Both the position numbers and the translations under genes were made by a program. Positions 50,582-59,627 of a stretch of DNA of 64,000 nt are shown here, in pieces. The notes under the pieces are model-generated. The model saw only the letters and a list, made by a program, of their open reading frames with translations. It ran no database searches and had not been told where the DNA came from. The DNA is from an uncultured Paracoccaceae bacterium (GTDB taxonomy: Bacteria; Pseudomonadota; Alphaproteobacteria; Rhodobacterales; Rhodobacteraceae): assembly GCA_947503765.1 (NCBI GenBank), contig CANNFA010000003.1:62001-126000 (forward strand). The letters are read 5' to 3'. Each line of letters opens with the position of its first letter. Position 1 is the stretch's first letter.

Positions 50582-52429
50582 TTACCGCAGCGCACCCTCG
50601 GCCACGAGCGCGTCGTATTTCGCCTGGTCCCACCACCAGTAATCCACGCCCCGATCATAGGCGGGCTTGATCGCGGGCTGGCCGAACACGTCCCAATAGG
50701 CCAGCCAGTGGCTGCCCTTGTACCAGTTCGGCACCCAGATATGCATCGCCCGCAGCACCCGGTCCAGCGCGCGGACCCGCGCGGTCATCGCCGGCAGGTC
50801 GGGCGCGGCGATGATTTCCTCGATCAGCGCGTCGACCGCCGGATCGGCGACCCCGGCGAGGTTCAGCGTGCCCGGCGCATCCGCCCCGCGAGAGCCGAAT
50901 ACCGTGCGCAGCTCCACCGAGGGACGCAGCGGCAGCACGATCCGGGCGATCATGATGTCGAAATCGAAATCCTCCTGGCGCTGCACCTCTTCGGCGGCAT
51001 CCACACGGGTATGGATCGCGTCGATCCCGGCGCGGCGCAGGTTCTCGATGAAGGGCAGCAGCACCCGCTCGAAAGCGGCGTTGTCGGACACGATTTCGAC
51101 CCGCAGCCGCTCTCCGTCCGCATTCGCGCGCATCCCGTCCGCGCCGACGCGCCAGCCAGCCGCCTCCAGCAGGCGCGAGGCGGCGCGCACCGCGTTGCGG
51201 TCGATCTTCTGGTCCGGGTTGCGGATGGGGGGCGAGGCGGCAGGCTCGGTGAAGACGGTATCGGGTAGCTGGCCGCGGTACCGCTCCAGCACCGCCAGTT
51301 CGGCGCCTTCGGGCAGGCCGGTGGCCTGAAGATCCGAGTTTTCCCAGAACGAATCGGATCGCTGGTACAGCCCGTGGAACAGCGTGGCGTTGGTCCATTC
51401 GAAGTTGAACAGCGACGCGATCGCCTCGCGCACGCGCACATCCGCGAATTTCTCGCGCCGCAGGTTCATGTAGAAGCCCTGCGCGCCCGAGGATCGGCCG
51501 TCCGGGATCTCGCCGCGGATGATCCAGCCCTTGTCCAGCGCGGGGAAGTCGTAGGCCGTGGCCCAGATAGCCGAGGAAAACTCTTCGTGCAGCAGGTATT
51601 CGCCCACCTTCAGCGCCTCGAACGCGGCGGTGGTGTCGGCGAAATATTCATATGTGAAACAGTCGAAATTGTCCTTGCCCACATTCACCGGCAGATCGCG
51701 CCCCCAGTAATCGGGATCGCGGCAATAGGTGATCGACCGGCCGGGGTCGATCGCCTCGATGCGGAACCCGCCGGAGCTGACCGGCGGGTCCAGCGTGGAC
51801 TGATCGAACGGCACGGTGTCGTAGTAATGCCGCGGCAGCACGGGCAATTCGCCCACCGTCGCCGCCAGATCGCGCGTCGCCGCACCTTCTTCGAAGTCGA
51901 TGCGCACCCGGTGCGTGTCCAGCGCGGCGGCACCCGCGACATCCTCCAGCGTGATGCGGAAATAGGGCGCGGCCTCGGTCTTCATCGTGTCGATGGTGAA
52001 TACCACATCCTCGGCGGTGATCGGGGTGCCGTCGGAAAACCGCGCCTCGGGACGCAGGTTGAAGATCACCCAGGACCGATCCTCCGGATATTCGAGGCTT
52101 TCGGCGATCAGCCCGTAATAGGATGCCGGCTCGTCCCAGGCGCGCGCCAGCAGCCCGTCATGGATGCGCAAGAGGCCCTGCGCGGCCTCGCCCTTGAGGA
52201 TGAAGTAGTTCACGCTGTCGAAGGTGCCGGAGGCGAGAGTGCCGCGAAACCGCATGTGCCCGCCCTGCGGCGCGTCCGGGTTCACATAGTCGAAATACGC
52301 GAAACCCGGCGGGTATTTCAGATCGCCGAACGGCGAGATGCCGTGCGCTTCGGTGCTGTCCTGCGCCGCAAGCGGCGCGGCGAGGGCGGCAAGCAGGCTT
52401 GCGGCCAGGGTCGGGCGGAATGCGAACAT
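50582..52429 (-). CDS. Peptide-type ABC transporter substrate-binding protein (SBP family 5, YejA-like)
   Basis: Periplasmic binding protein (615 aa) of the oligopeptide/microcin C type. Signal peptide (residues 1-22, LLAALAAPLAAQ), then the YejA-like start HGISPFGDLKYPPGFAYFDY with VNPDAPQGGHMRF. Next come LRPEARFSDGTPITAEDVVF, a block characteristic of family 5, and a C-terminal WYKGSHWLAYWDVFGQP with YWWWDQAKYDALVAEG. The usual yejBEF permease/ATPase genes are not beside it in this window, so it is either an orphan or pairs with a transporter elsewhere. The gene downstream on this strand (VWA) is unrelated. Confidence 0.88.
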   Translation of the reverse strand: MFAFRPTLAASLLAALAAPLAAQDSTEAHGISPFGDLKYPPGFAYFDYVNPDAPQGGHMRFRGTLASGTFDSVNYFILKGEAAQGLLRIHDGLLARAWDEPASYYGLIAESLEYPEDRSWVIFNLRPEARFSDGTPITAEDVVFTIDTMKTEAAPYFRITLEDVAGAAALDTHRVRIDFEEGAATRDLAATVGELPVLPRHYYDTVPFDQSTLDPPVSSGGFRIEAIDPGRSITYCRDPDYWGRDLPVNVGKDNFDCFTYEYFADTTAAFEALKVGEYLLHEEFSSAIWATAYDFPALDKGWIIRGEIPDGRSSGAQGFYMNLRREKFADVRVREAIASLFNFEWTNATLFHGLYQRSDSFWENSDLQATGLPEGAELAVLERYRGQLPDTVFTEPAASPPIRNPDQKIDRNAVRAASRLLEAAGWRVGADGMRANADGERLRVEIVSDNAAFERVLLPFIENLRRAGIDAIHTRVDAAEEVQRQEDFDFDIMIARIVLPLRPSVELRTVFGSRGADAPGTLNLAGVADPAVDALIEEIIAAPDLPAMTARVRALDRVLRAMHIWVPNWYKGSHWLAYWDVFGQPAIKPAYDRGVDYWWWDQAKYDALVAEGALR

Positions 52430-52511
52430 GAGGCGTCCTGTTCTCCTTCGGGTCCGCCCATCCTAGGGCGAAACGCGCCATCGCGGTATCACCTTTGTTC
52501 CATTGCAAGGC

Positions 52512-52871
52512 TCACATCCGGTGGCCGATCCGGTCGAGATAGATGCGCACCGCCTCCTGGACATGGCGGAACCGGTCGCCGCCCAGATGCTTGCCGCCAT
52601 ACCAGCGGGTGACCACCACGACATGATCGCGCAGCTCCGCCCGCTCCAGCATCCGCAGGATCACCATGCCCGCGCCGCTTTCGCCGTCGTCGTTCTTGAT
52701 CGGGCCGTCCGCCGTCAGCAGGCCCCAGCTGTGATGCGTCGCCTTGGCGAATTTCTTGCGGCGCTGCAATTGCTTGACCGCGGCCCGTGCCTCGGCGTCC
52801 GACCCGCAGGGCGCGCCGCTGACGGCATAGCGCGAGCCGCGGTCGCGGATGATGTTGTCCAGAACCAGCAC
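52512..52871 (-). CDS. IMPACT (YigZ/UPF0029) family protein
   Basis: A small protein (about 119 aa) with the UPF0029 N-terminal domain: IRDRGSRYAVSGAPCGSDAE, RKKFAKATHHSWGL, NDDGESGAGMVILRML and VVVTRWYGGKHLGGDRFRHV are characteristic. In eukaryotes the domain regulates Gcn2; its bacterial role is unclear. The C-terminal domain of long YigZ proteins is absent. The start is uncertain: the GTG at 52871 fits the domain, the in-frame GTG at 52925 would add 18 residues, and the still longer frame runs antisense through the tRNA gene and is rejected. Confidence 0.8.
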   Translation of the reverse strand: MLVLDNIIRDRGSRYAVSGAPCGSDAEARAAVKQLQRRKKFAKATHHSWGLLTADGPIKNDDGESGAGMVILRMLERAELRDHVVVVTRWYGGKHLGGDRFRHVQEAVRIYLDRIGHRM

Positions 52872-52979
52872 GGCGCATGGCGTATCATGCGGGCGGTCGC
52901 GCGCAAGCCGCCCCGCCGCCCGCACCGCCGCCGCTTGGGGCTTTCGCGTGCGGGGGACATGCGCTAAGAGCGCAGCCGT

Positions 52980-53056
52980 CGGGGCGTGGCGCAGCCTGGT
53001 AGCGCGTCTGTTTTGGGTACAGAAGGTCGTGAGTTCGAATCTCGCCGCCCCGACCA
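52980..53056 (+). tRNA. tRNA-Pro (anticodon TGG)
   Basis: 77 bases with all cloverleaf parts: acceptor CGGGGCG pairs with CGCCCCG, D-arm around GCGCAGCCTGGTAGCGC, anticodon stem TCTGT/ACAGA with loop TTTGGGT (anticodon TGG), and T-arm with GAGTTCGAATCTC. The terminal CCA is encoded. It reads proline codons CCA, and CCN by wobble. Confidence 0.97.
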
Positions 53057-53349
53057 TCACCCACCATATCTGTGCTGCACGAGCCGGATGCACCACCACA
53101 TGATGTGTCCTGCGGGCCGCACTCTGCGGCGGGGCGGGTCGTTTCCGGTCGCATCACGCCTTGTAGTTGTATCGCTGCAACGCCCCGCTTCGGTTCCGTC
53201 CGGCCGCCTGCGGGCGCACCGCGCGGATCAACCTGACTGCCAGCCGGGGCGGGTAACGCCCTCTTGATCCAGCGGTTTTGCGCATCGCGCCGGTCCGCGC
53301 CGCGCGCGCCCGCGCTTGCAGGGAATCGCCGCCCCCGCGCTGTGCGGAA

Positions 53350-53466
53350 TTGTCCACCGGGGGCTGGGGAAAAGAATTCTGTGGATGAGGCGGGATTCGC
53401 AGTTGACCCTTTGGGGCATTCCACGCCAATTTGCGTGTGCCGGGCGAGAGACCACTAGATATGGTG
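53350..53466 (+). promoter_or_regulatory. nrdJ control region: NrdR-like box and DnaA-like boxes
   Basis: CACTAGATATGGTG (53453-53466) matches 12 of 14 positions of the NrdR box core CACTATATATAGTG. A second palindrome, CACGC-N6-GCGTG (53422-53437), is centred 30 bp upstream, near the spacing of paired NrdR boxes but a poor match. TTGTCCACC (53350-53358) and TGTGGATGA (53380-53388) are DnaA-box variants. TTGACC at 53403 may be a -35. The 623-bp spacer from the tRNA to nrdJ holds no other gene, and no B12 riboswitch features were recognised. Confidence 0.5.
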
Positions 53467-53679
53467 GCGCAAGATCACGGCGAGGGACAGTTACCAGACA
53501 AATGGCGCCGCGCCTTCGGATCCGTCCGGACGCGGCAACGGCCGGGCCGCAGCCTGGCCGGCCGGTATCTGTTTCCTTGCCGGAGCGTTGCGACCAGAGC
53601 GGCAAAAGAGAGGCCGGGGCGACCGAAAGATCGGCGCGCCGGATGGACGACAACAAGAAACGATGGGAAGCCCCCGAAG

Positions 53680-56600
53680 ATGAAAATCGAACGCAAGTTT
53701 ACCAAGGCAGGTTCCGACGCGTATGCCGATATCGACTTCACCACGACGGTGTCCGAGATCCGCAATCCGGATGGCACCATCGTGTTCCGCAACGATGCCG
53801 TCGAGGTGCCCGGCACCTGGAGCCAGGTGGCCAGCGACGTCATCGCGCAGAAGTATTTCCGCAAGGCCGGCGTTCCCGCCCGCCTGAAGCGGGTAAAGGA
53901 AAAGGGCGTGCCCGACTTCCTGTGGCGGTCGGTTCCCGACGAGGCCGCGCTGGCCGAGCTGCCCGAGGCAGAGCGGCGCACCGGCGAGACCTCGGCCCGG
54001 CAGGTGTTCGACCGGCTGGCCGGCGCCTGGGCCTATTGGGGCTGGAAGGGGGGCTATTTCACCGCCGAAGAGGATGCGCGCGCCTATTTCGACGAGATGC
54101 GCCACATGCTGGCGACCCAGCGCGCGGCGCCGAACAGCCCGCAATGGTTCAACACCGGCCTGCACTGGGCCTACGGCATCGACGGCCCGGCGCAGGGGCA
54201 TTTCTATGTCGACTACAAGACCGGCACGCTGACGAAATCGACCTCCAGCTATGAACACCCGCAGCCGCATGCCTGCTTCATCCAGTCCGTCGCCGACGAT
54301 CTGGTGAACGAGGGCGGGATCATGGATCTGTGGGTCCGCGAGGCGCGGCTGTTCAAGTATGGCTCGGGCACCGGCACCAACTTCTCCAGCCTGCGCGCCG
54401 AGGGCGAATCGCTGTCGGGCGGGGGCCGGTCCTCGGGGCTGATGGGGTTCCTCAAGATCGGCGACCGCGCGGCGGGCGCGATCAAGTCGGGCGGCACCAC
54501 GCGCCGCGCCGCCAAGATGGTGATCTGCGATGCCGACCACCCGGATATCGAGGAATTCGTCGGCTGGAAGGTCAAGGAGGAACAGAAGGTCGCGTCGCTC
54601 GTCGCCGGCTCCAAGATGCACGAGGCCAAGCTCAACGAGATCTTCGCCGCCATCGCCCAGTGGGACGGCGCGCTTGAGGATGCGGTCGATCCGGGCAAGA
54701 ACCCCGCGCTGAAGACCGCCATCCGCAGCGCCAAGAAGACCGCGATCCCGGAAACCTACATCAACCGGGTGCTGCAATACGCGCGGCAGGGCTACGGCGC
54801 GATCGAGTTTCCGACCTATGACACCGACTGGGACAGCGAGGCGTACAATTCCGTCTCGGGCCAGAACTCGAACAACTCGGTGCGCGTCACCGACGCCTTC
54901 CTGAAGGCGGTCAAGGAGGACGGCGACTGGGAATTGCTGCGCCGCACCGACGGCACCGTCGCCAAGACGATCAAGGCGCGCGACCTGTGGGAACAGATCG
55001 GCCATGCCGCCTGGGCCTGCGCCGATCCGGGCATCCAGTTCCACGACACCGTCAACGCCTGGCATACCTGCCCCGAGGACGGCGCGATCCGCGGCTCGAA
55101 CCCGTGCTCGGAATACATGTTCCTCGACGACACGGCCTGCAACCTGGCGTCGATGAACCTGCTGACCTTCTACCGGGACGGCAAGTTCCAGGCGGACGAG
55201 TATGTGCATGCCACGCGGCTCTGGACGCTGACGCTGGAAATCTCGGTGATGATGGCGCAGTTCCCCAGCCGGGAAATCGCGCAGCGGTCCTACGATTTCC
55301 GCACGCTGGGTCTTGGCTATGCCAATATCGGCGGGCTGATGATGAATATGGGCCACGGTTATGACAGCGACGAGGGCCGCGCGCTGTGCGGCGCGCTGAG
55401 CGCGATCATGACCGGCGTCGCCTATGCCACCTCGGCCGAGATCGCGTCGGAGCTGGGCGCCTTTGCCGGCTACGAGCGCAACGCGGGCCACATGCTGCGG
55501 GTGATCCGCAACCACCGCAACGCCGCGCATGGTAATGCGGACGGCTACGAGGCGCTGGCCGTCAAGCCCGTCGCGCTGGACCACGCCAACTGCCCCGATG
55601 CCGAGCTTGTCGCGCTGGCGACCTCGGCCTGGGACGAGGCGCTGCGGCTGGGCGAGGCGCATGGTTATCGCAACGCGCAGACCACCGTGATCGCGCCCAC
55701 AGGCACGATCGGGCTGGTGATGGATTGCGACACCACGGGGATCGAGCCGGACTTTGCCCTGGTGAAGTTCAAGAAACTAGCGGGCGGGGGATATTTCAAG
55801 ATCATCAACCGCTCGGTGCCGGCGGCGCTGGAAACGCTCGGGTATCCTTCCTCCCAGATCGAAGAGATCGTTTCCCACGCCGTCGGTCACGGAACGCTTG
55901 GCAATGCGCCCGGCATCAACCACACGGCGCTGATCGGCCACGGCTTCGGCCCCGCGCAGATCGAGAAGATCGAGGCCGCGCTGCCTTCGGCCTTCGACAT
56001 CCGCTTCGTGTTCAACCAGTGGACCCTGGGCGAGGAATTCTGCACCGGCACGCTGGGCATCCCGGCGGATCAGCTGAACGATCCGTCCTTCGACCTGTTG
56101 CGGCATCTGGGGTTCACCCGCCGCGACATCGAGGCGGCCAACGACCATGTCTGCGGGACGATGACGCTGGAAGGCGCGCCGCACCTGGCCGAAGAGCATT
56201 ACCACGTCTTCGACTGCGCCAATGCCTGCGGCAAGAAGGGCCGCCGGTTCCTGTCCGTCAACAGCCACATCACCATGATGGCCGCGGCGCAGTCGTTCAT
56301 CTCGGGCGCGATCTCCAAGACGATCAACATGCCCAACGACGCGACCATCGCCGATTGCCAGAGCGCATACGAGTTGTCGTGGTCGCTGGGCACCAAGGCC
56401 AACGCGCTCTACCGCGACGGCTCGAAACTGTCGCAGCCGCTGGCCTCCGCGCTGGTCGAGGATGACGACGAGGCCGCCGAGGTGCTGGAGACCGGCAACG
56501 CCCATGAAAAGGCGCATGTGCTGGCCGAAAAGATCGTCGAGAAGGTGATCATCAAGGAAATCGCCGCCGGACGCTCCAAGATGCCCGAACGCCGCCGCGG

Positions 56601-57372
56601 CTATACGCAAAAGGCGATCATCGGCGGGCACAAGGTGTATCTGCGCACGGGCGAGTACAAGGATGGCACCCTTGGCGAGATCTTCATCGACATGCACAAG
56701 GAAGGCGCCGGCTTCCGCGCGATGATGAACAACTTCGCCATCGCCGTGTCGGTGGGCCTGCAATACGGTGTCCCGCTGGAGGAGTTCGTCGATGCCTTCA
56801 CCTTCACCAAGTTCGAACCCGCGGGCATGGTGCAGGGCAACGAGACGATCAAGAACGCGACCTCGATCCTCGACTACATCTTCCGCGAACTGGCGGTCAG
56901 CTATCTGGACCGCACCGATCTGGCACATGTGAAGCCGACCGGCGTCACCTTCGACGATCTGGGCCGGGGCGAGGAAGAGGGCAAGAGCAACTTCCGCGAG
57001 ATCCCCGACAGCGCGGGCGCATCCCCGATCGACGTGCTGCGCCAGGTCGCCTCGGCCGGGTTCACCCGCAAGCGGCTGCCGCAGGAACTGGTGGTGCTGC
57101 AGGGCGGCCAGTCGGGCGCGGTGGCGCTGGCCGGCGCGGGCGATCCGGTGGCGACGCTGCAAACGCTGGTGCCGGGCGCCGAGACGCGGATGCAAGCGGG
57201 CACCGGCGCGGGCGCGGCAGCCGGATCGGCGCGGCCGCTGGATGCGCGCACCAAGGCGCGGATGCAGGGCTACGAGGGCGATCCCTGCGGCGAATGCGGC
57301 AATTACACGCTGGTGCGCAACGGAACCTGCATGAAGTGCAACACCTGCGGATCGACCTCCGGTTGCAGCTGA
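53680..57372 (+). CDS. nrdJ: Vitamin B12-dependent ribonucleotide reductase (class II)
   Basis: Adenosylcobalamin-dependent enzyme (1230 aa) reducing ribonucleotides to deoxyribonucleotides with or without oxygen. Seen: an N-terminal region ([20 protein letters not shown]); catalytic blocks [29 protein letters not shown] and [15 protein letters not shown]; the radical-site [40 protein letters not shown]; and a zinc-type Cys cluster at the end ([18 protein letters not shown] and SGC). The ATG at 53680 is the family start; the frame is also open through the leader back to 53431. It is behind an NrdR-like box and followed by two hairpins. Confidence 0.95.
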   Translation: MKIERKFTKAGSDAYADIDFTTTVSEIRNPDGTIVFRNDAVEVPGTWSQVASDVIAQKYFRKAGVPARLKRVKEKGVPDFLWRSVPDEAALAELPEAERRTGETSARQVFDRLAGAWAYWGWKGGYFTAEEDARAYFDEMRHMLATQRAAPNSPQWFNTGLHWAYGIDGPAQGHFYVDYKTGTLTKSTSSYEHPQPHACFIQSVADDLVNEGGIMDLWVREARLFKYGSGTGTNFSSLRAEGESLSGGGRSSGLMGFLKIGDRAAGAIKSGGTTRRAAKMVICDADHPDIEEFVGWKVKEEQKVASLVAGSKMHEAKLNEIFAAIAQWDGALEDAVDPGKNPALKTAIRSAKKTAIPETYINRVLQYARQGYGAIEFPTYDTDWDSEAYNSVSGQNSNNSVRVTDAFLKAVKEDGDWELLRRTDGTVAKTIKARDLWEQIGHAAWACADPGIQFHDTVNAWHTCPEDGAIRGSNPCSEYMFLDDTACNLASMNLLTFYRDGKFQADEYVHATRLWTLTLEISVMMAQFPSREIAQRSYDFRTLGLGYANIGGLMMNMGHGYDSDEGRALCGALSAIMTGVAYATSAEIASELGAFAGYERNAGHMLRVIRNHRNAAHGNADGYEALAVKPVALDHANCPDAELVALATSAWDEALRLGEAHGYRNAQTTVIAPTGTIGLVMDCDTTGIEPDFALVKFKKLAGGGYFKIINRSVPAALETLGYPSSQIEEIVSHAVGHGTLGNAPGINHTALIGHGFGPAQIEKIEAALPSAFDIRFVFNQWTLGEEFCTGTLGIPADQLNDPSFDLLRHLGFTRRDIEAANDHVCGTMTLEGAPHLAEEHYHVFDCANACGKKGRRFLSVNSHITMMAAAQSFISGAISKTINMPNDATIADCQSAYELSWSLGTKANALYRDGSKLSQPLASALVEDDDEAAEVLETGNAHEKAHVLAEKIVEKVIIKEIAAGRSKMPERRRGYTQKAIIGGHKVYLRTGEYKDGTLGEIFIDMHKEGAGFRAMMNNFAIAVSVGLQYGVPLEEFVDAFTFTKFEPAGMVQGNETIKNATSILDYIFRELAVSYLDRTDLAHVKPTGVTFDDLGRGEEEGKSNFREIPDSAGASPIDVLRQVASAGFTRKRLPQELVVLQGGQSGAVALAGAGDPVATLQTLVPGAETRMQAGTGAGAAAGSARPLDARTKARMQGYEGDPCGECGNYTLVRNGTCMKCNTCGSTSGCS

Positions 57373-57385
57373 GGGGGTCGTAGGA

Positions 57386-57418
57386 CCGGGCCGTCCGCCC
57401 CCCCTGAGGACGGCCCGG
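57386..57418 (+). terminator. Hairpin directly after nrdJ
   Basis: CCGGGCCGTCC (57386-57396) pairs perfectly with GGACGGCCCGG (57408-57418) over 11 bp. There is no T-run. Confidence 0.5.
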
Positions 57419-57583
57419 ACCGAACCGCCGGCCCGGCGGAGAACAGGGTACGAGTTTCCGGGCAGGGGCCGCGCGCGGCCCGACCCAACAAGGTCAGGGG
57501 CGGGTGCGCTCGCCCTGGACGCCGATCAGGCCGCAGGCAGAAAACCGGGCGGTACGAGAGAATGAGCCTGATCTGCGAGACTT

Positions 57584-57609
57584 GGGGCGCCCTCGGGCGC
57601 CCCTTTTTA
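57584..57609 (+). terminator. Intrinsic terminator
   Basis: GGGGCGCC (57584-57591), loop CTCG, GGCGCCCC (57596-57603), then TTTTTA. A textbook rho-independent terminator 210 bp after the nrdJ stop. No gene was recognised between the two hairpins, so the stretch may be an nrdJ 3' leader or a small RNA. Confidence 0.85.
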
Positions 57610-57641
57610 TGCGCGTCTTCATGCGCTGCCCGAAGGTCCGG

Positions 57642-58394
57642 TCACTCGTCGGGGAAGTTGACCACCTGTCCGGCCGTGGCGCCGCCGTCGATGACGAATT
57701 CCGACCCGGTGGAAAACGTGCCCTCGACCAGGATGAAGCGGACCATGCGCGCCACCTCGTCGGGCTCGCCGAGGCGCGGGATCGGCTGGGTGTCGGCGCC
57801 GGTATCCTCCAGCCCGTCGGTCATCGGGGTGCGCACGCCGCCCGGATGCAGCGACAGAACCCGGGTGCCGTCGGCGGCAAGGTCGAGCGCCGCCGCCTTG
57901 GTCAGCCCGCGCACGCCCCATTTCGACGCGGTATAGCCGGCAAGGCTGGTATAGCCGATCAGGCCGGCCGTGGACGAGGTGTTGACGATCACGCCGCCGC
58001 CCGCCTCTTTCAGCGCGCCCGCGACCGCGTGCATGCCCAGGAACACGCCATTCAGGTTGATGTCGACGATCCGGCGAAACTCTTCCGGCGGGCATTTGGC
58101 GACGCCGCCGAAGCCGACGATGCCGGCATTGTTGAACAGCGCGTTCAGCCCGCCGAAGCGGTCCTTCGCGGCCTCGACCGCGGCGGTCCAGTCCGCCTCG
58201 CTGGTGACGTCTAGCTTCTGGAACACGGCGTTGTCGCCCAGCCGGTCCGCGACCGCATGGCCGTTCTCCTCGTCGACATCCGCGACCATCACCCGCGCGC
58301 CTTCGCCCGCCAGAAGCTCTGCCGTGGCGGCGCCGATGCCGCTGGCCCCCCCGGTGACAATGATCGAGAGGTCGGATACCGATTGAATGGCCAT
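57642..58394 (-). CDS. Short-chain dehydrogenase/reductase
   Basis: Classical NAD(P)-dependent SDR (250 aa): cofactor loop IVTGGASGIGAATAELL, acidic residue in VADVDEENG (suggesting NAD preference), NNAGIVGFGG, catalytic Ser in VNTSSTAGLIGYTSLAGY and Y-x3-K in YTASKWGVRGLT, and a C-terminal GSEFVIDGGATAGQ. It resembles the 3-alpha/20-beta-hydroxysteroid dehydrogenase-like group, but substrate cannot be assigned. AAGGAGA stands 8 bases before the ATG at 58394. It is divergent from the RND adaptor gene. Confidence 0.85.
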   Translation of the reverse strand: MAIQSVSDLSIIVTGGASGIGAATAELLAGEGARVMVADVDEENGHAVADRLGDNAVFQKLDVTSEADWTAAVEAAKDRFGGLNALFNNAGIVGFGGVAKCPPEEFRRIVDINLNGVFLGMHAVAGALKEAGGGVIVNTSSTAGLIGYTSLAGYTASKWGVRGLTKAAALDLAADGTRVLSLHPGGVRTPMTDGLEDTGADTQPIPRLGEPDEVARMVRFILVEGTFSTGSEFVIDGGATAGQVVNFPDE

Positions 58395-58640
58395 GCTGTA
58401 TCTCCTTGCTTGCGTTTGCCGGAACCGCCCGGCGCAGCCGTGCCGGCAGCGCCCGGTCCCGTGTGGTTGCCCGTCCGATCTAGGGCCGCGCCCCCCGGTT
58501 TTCGAGCCTGCCCGGACAATCGGGCGCAGGGCCGGGCGGAGGGCCGCCGGGCAAGGGGATGGTGCCGCGCCATTCTGGCGCGTTGCAACCGCATTCGAAA
58601 GATGGAATATGACCTGCGCCACGATCGGGGGACACGACGG

Positions 58641-59627
58641 ATGAACAGACGAATTGCGCTTGCCGGGCTGCTGCCCGCGATGATGCTGGCGGCCGGCCTG
58701 GTGCAGGCGGGCAGTCTCACGGTCGCGCCGGAACAGGTCACCGAATGGAAATCCGTCTATGGCGTGGTCGAGACCCGCGACCGCGTGCCCGCGCGCGCCC
58801 GGATCGGCGGCACCATCGACACGCTGGGCGTGACCGAGGGCGACCGCGTCGAGGCCGGCCAGCAGATCGCGCGGGTCGAGGACGACAAGTTCGGCTTTCA
58901 GATGGATGCGCTCGATGCCCAGCTCGAGGCGCTGAACGCCCGGCTTTCGACCGCCCGTACCGACCTTGAACGCGGCGAGACGCTGCGCGAGCGCGGCGTC
59001 ATCACCACCCAGCGGCTGGACCAGCTGCAAACCGAGGTCGACGTGATCTCGGGGCAGATCCGCAGCCTCCAGGCAGAGCGGCTGGTGATCGAACAGCGGG
59101 TGACCGAAGGCGCCGTGCTGTCGCCCGATGACGGCGTCGTGCTGTCGGTGCCGGTCGCCCGCGGCTCGGTCGTCACGCCCGGAGAGGCGGTGGCGGTGAT
59201 CGGCGGCGGCGGCGCTTTCCTGCGGCTTGCGCTGCCCGAACGCCATGCAGGATCCCTTGCCGAGGGCGACGAGATCGCCATTGGCGGCGAAGCGGACGAT
59301 GCCCGCATCGGCAAGCTGGTCAAGCTCTACCCCCAGATCGAGGGCGGCCGCGTGCTGGCCGATGTCGAGGTCGCGGATCTGGATGCGCGCTATGTCGGCC
59401 GGCGGATCCCGGTGCGCCTGCCGATCGGCACCCGCGAGGCGCTGCTGGTCCCCGATGCGGCATTGTCGCAGCAGGGCGGGCTGGACTACGTCACGGTCGA
59501 GGGGCCGGCGGGCCCGGTGGCCCGCGTGGTCGTGCCCGGCGAGCGGCTGGACCGCGATGGCACGATGTGGCGCGAGATCCTGACCGGGCTTGCCGCCGGC
59601 GACCGCGTGGTGACCCCCGATGAATGA
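58641..59627 (+). CDS. RND efflux periplasmic adaptor (membrane fusion protein)
   Basis: Periplasmic adaptor (328 aa) of a proton-driven RND efflux pump. Signal peptide (MNRRIALAGLLPAMMLAAGL, ending in VQAG), a split lipoyl/barrel-sandwich domain (RARIGGTIDTLGVTEGDRVE and GAVLSPDDGVVLSVPVARG) around a short coiled coil (about residues 90-150), then beta-barrel and membrane-proximal parts. It has no lipobox Cys. The ATG at 58641 is preferred over the one at 58602, which would precede the signal peptide with charged residues. The stop lies 8 bp inside the next gene, so the pair is coupled. Confidence 0.87.
   Translation: MNRRIALAGLLPAMMLAAGLVQAGSLTVAPEQVTEWKSVYGVVETRDRVPARARIGGTIDTLGVTEGDRVEAGQQIARVEDDKFGFQMDALDAQLEALNARLSTARTDLERGETLRERGVITTQRLDQLQTEVDVISGQIRSLQAERLVIEQRVTEGAVLSPDDGVVLSVPVARGSVVTPGEAVAVIGGGGAFLRLALPERHAGSLAEGDEIAIGGEADDARIGKLVKLYPQIEGGRVLADVEVADLDARYVGRRIPVRLPIGTREALLVPDAALSQQGGLDYVTVEGPAGPVARVVVPGERLDRDGTMWREILTGLAAGDRVVTPDE

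Noticed and set aside
52872-53099. N-terminal extension of the IMPACT-family gene
   Set aside because: It would run antisense through the tRNA-Pro gene and has no similarity to the family.
53057-53679. Cobalamin riboswitch upstream of the B12-dependent nrdJ
   Set aside because: No B12-box sequence could be found in the spacer.
57504-58214. Rightward frames after nrdJ
   Set aside because: They read through a strong terminator and then antisense to the SDR gene.
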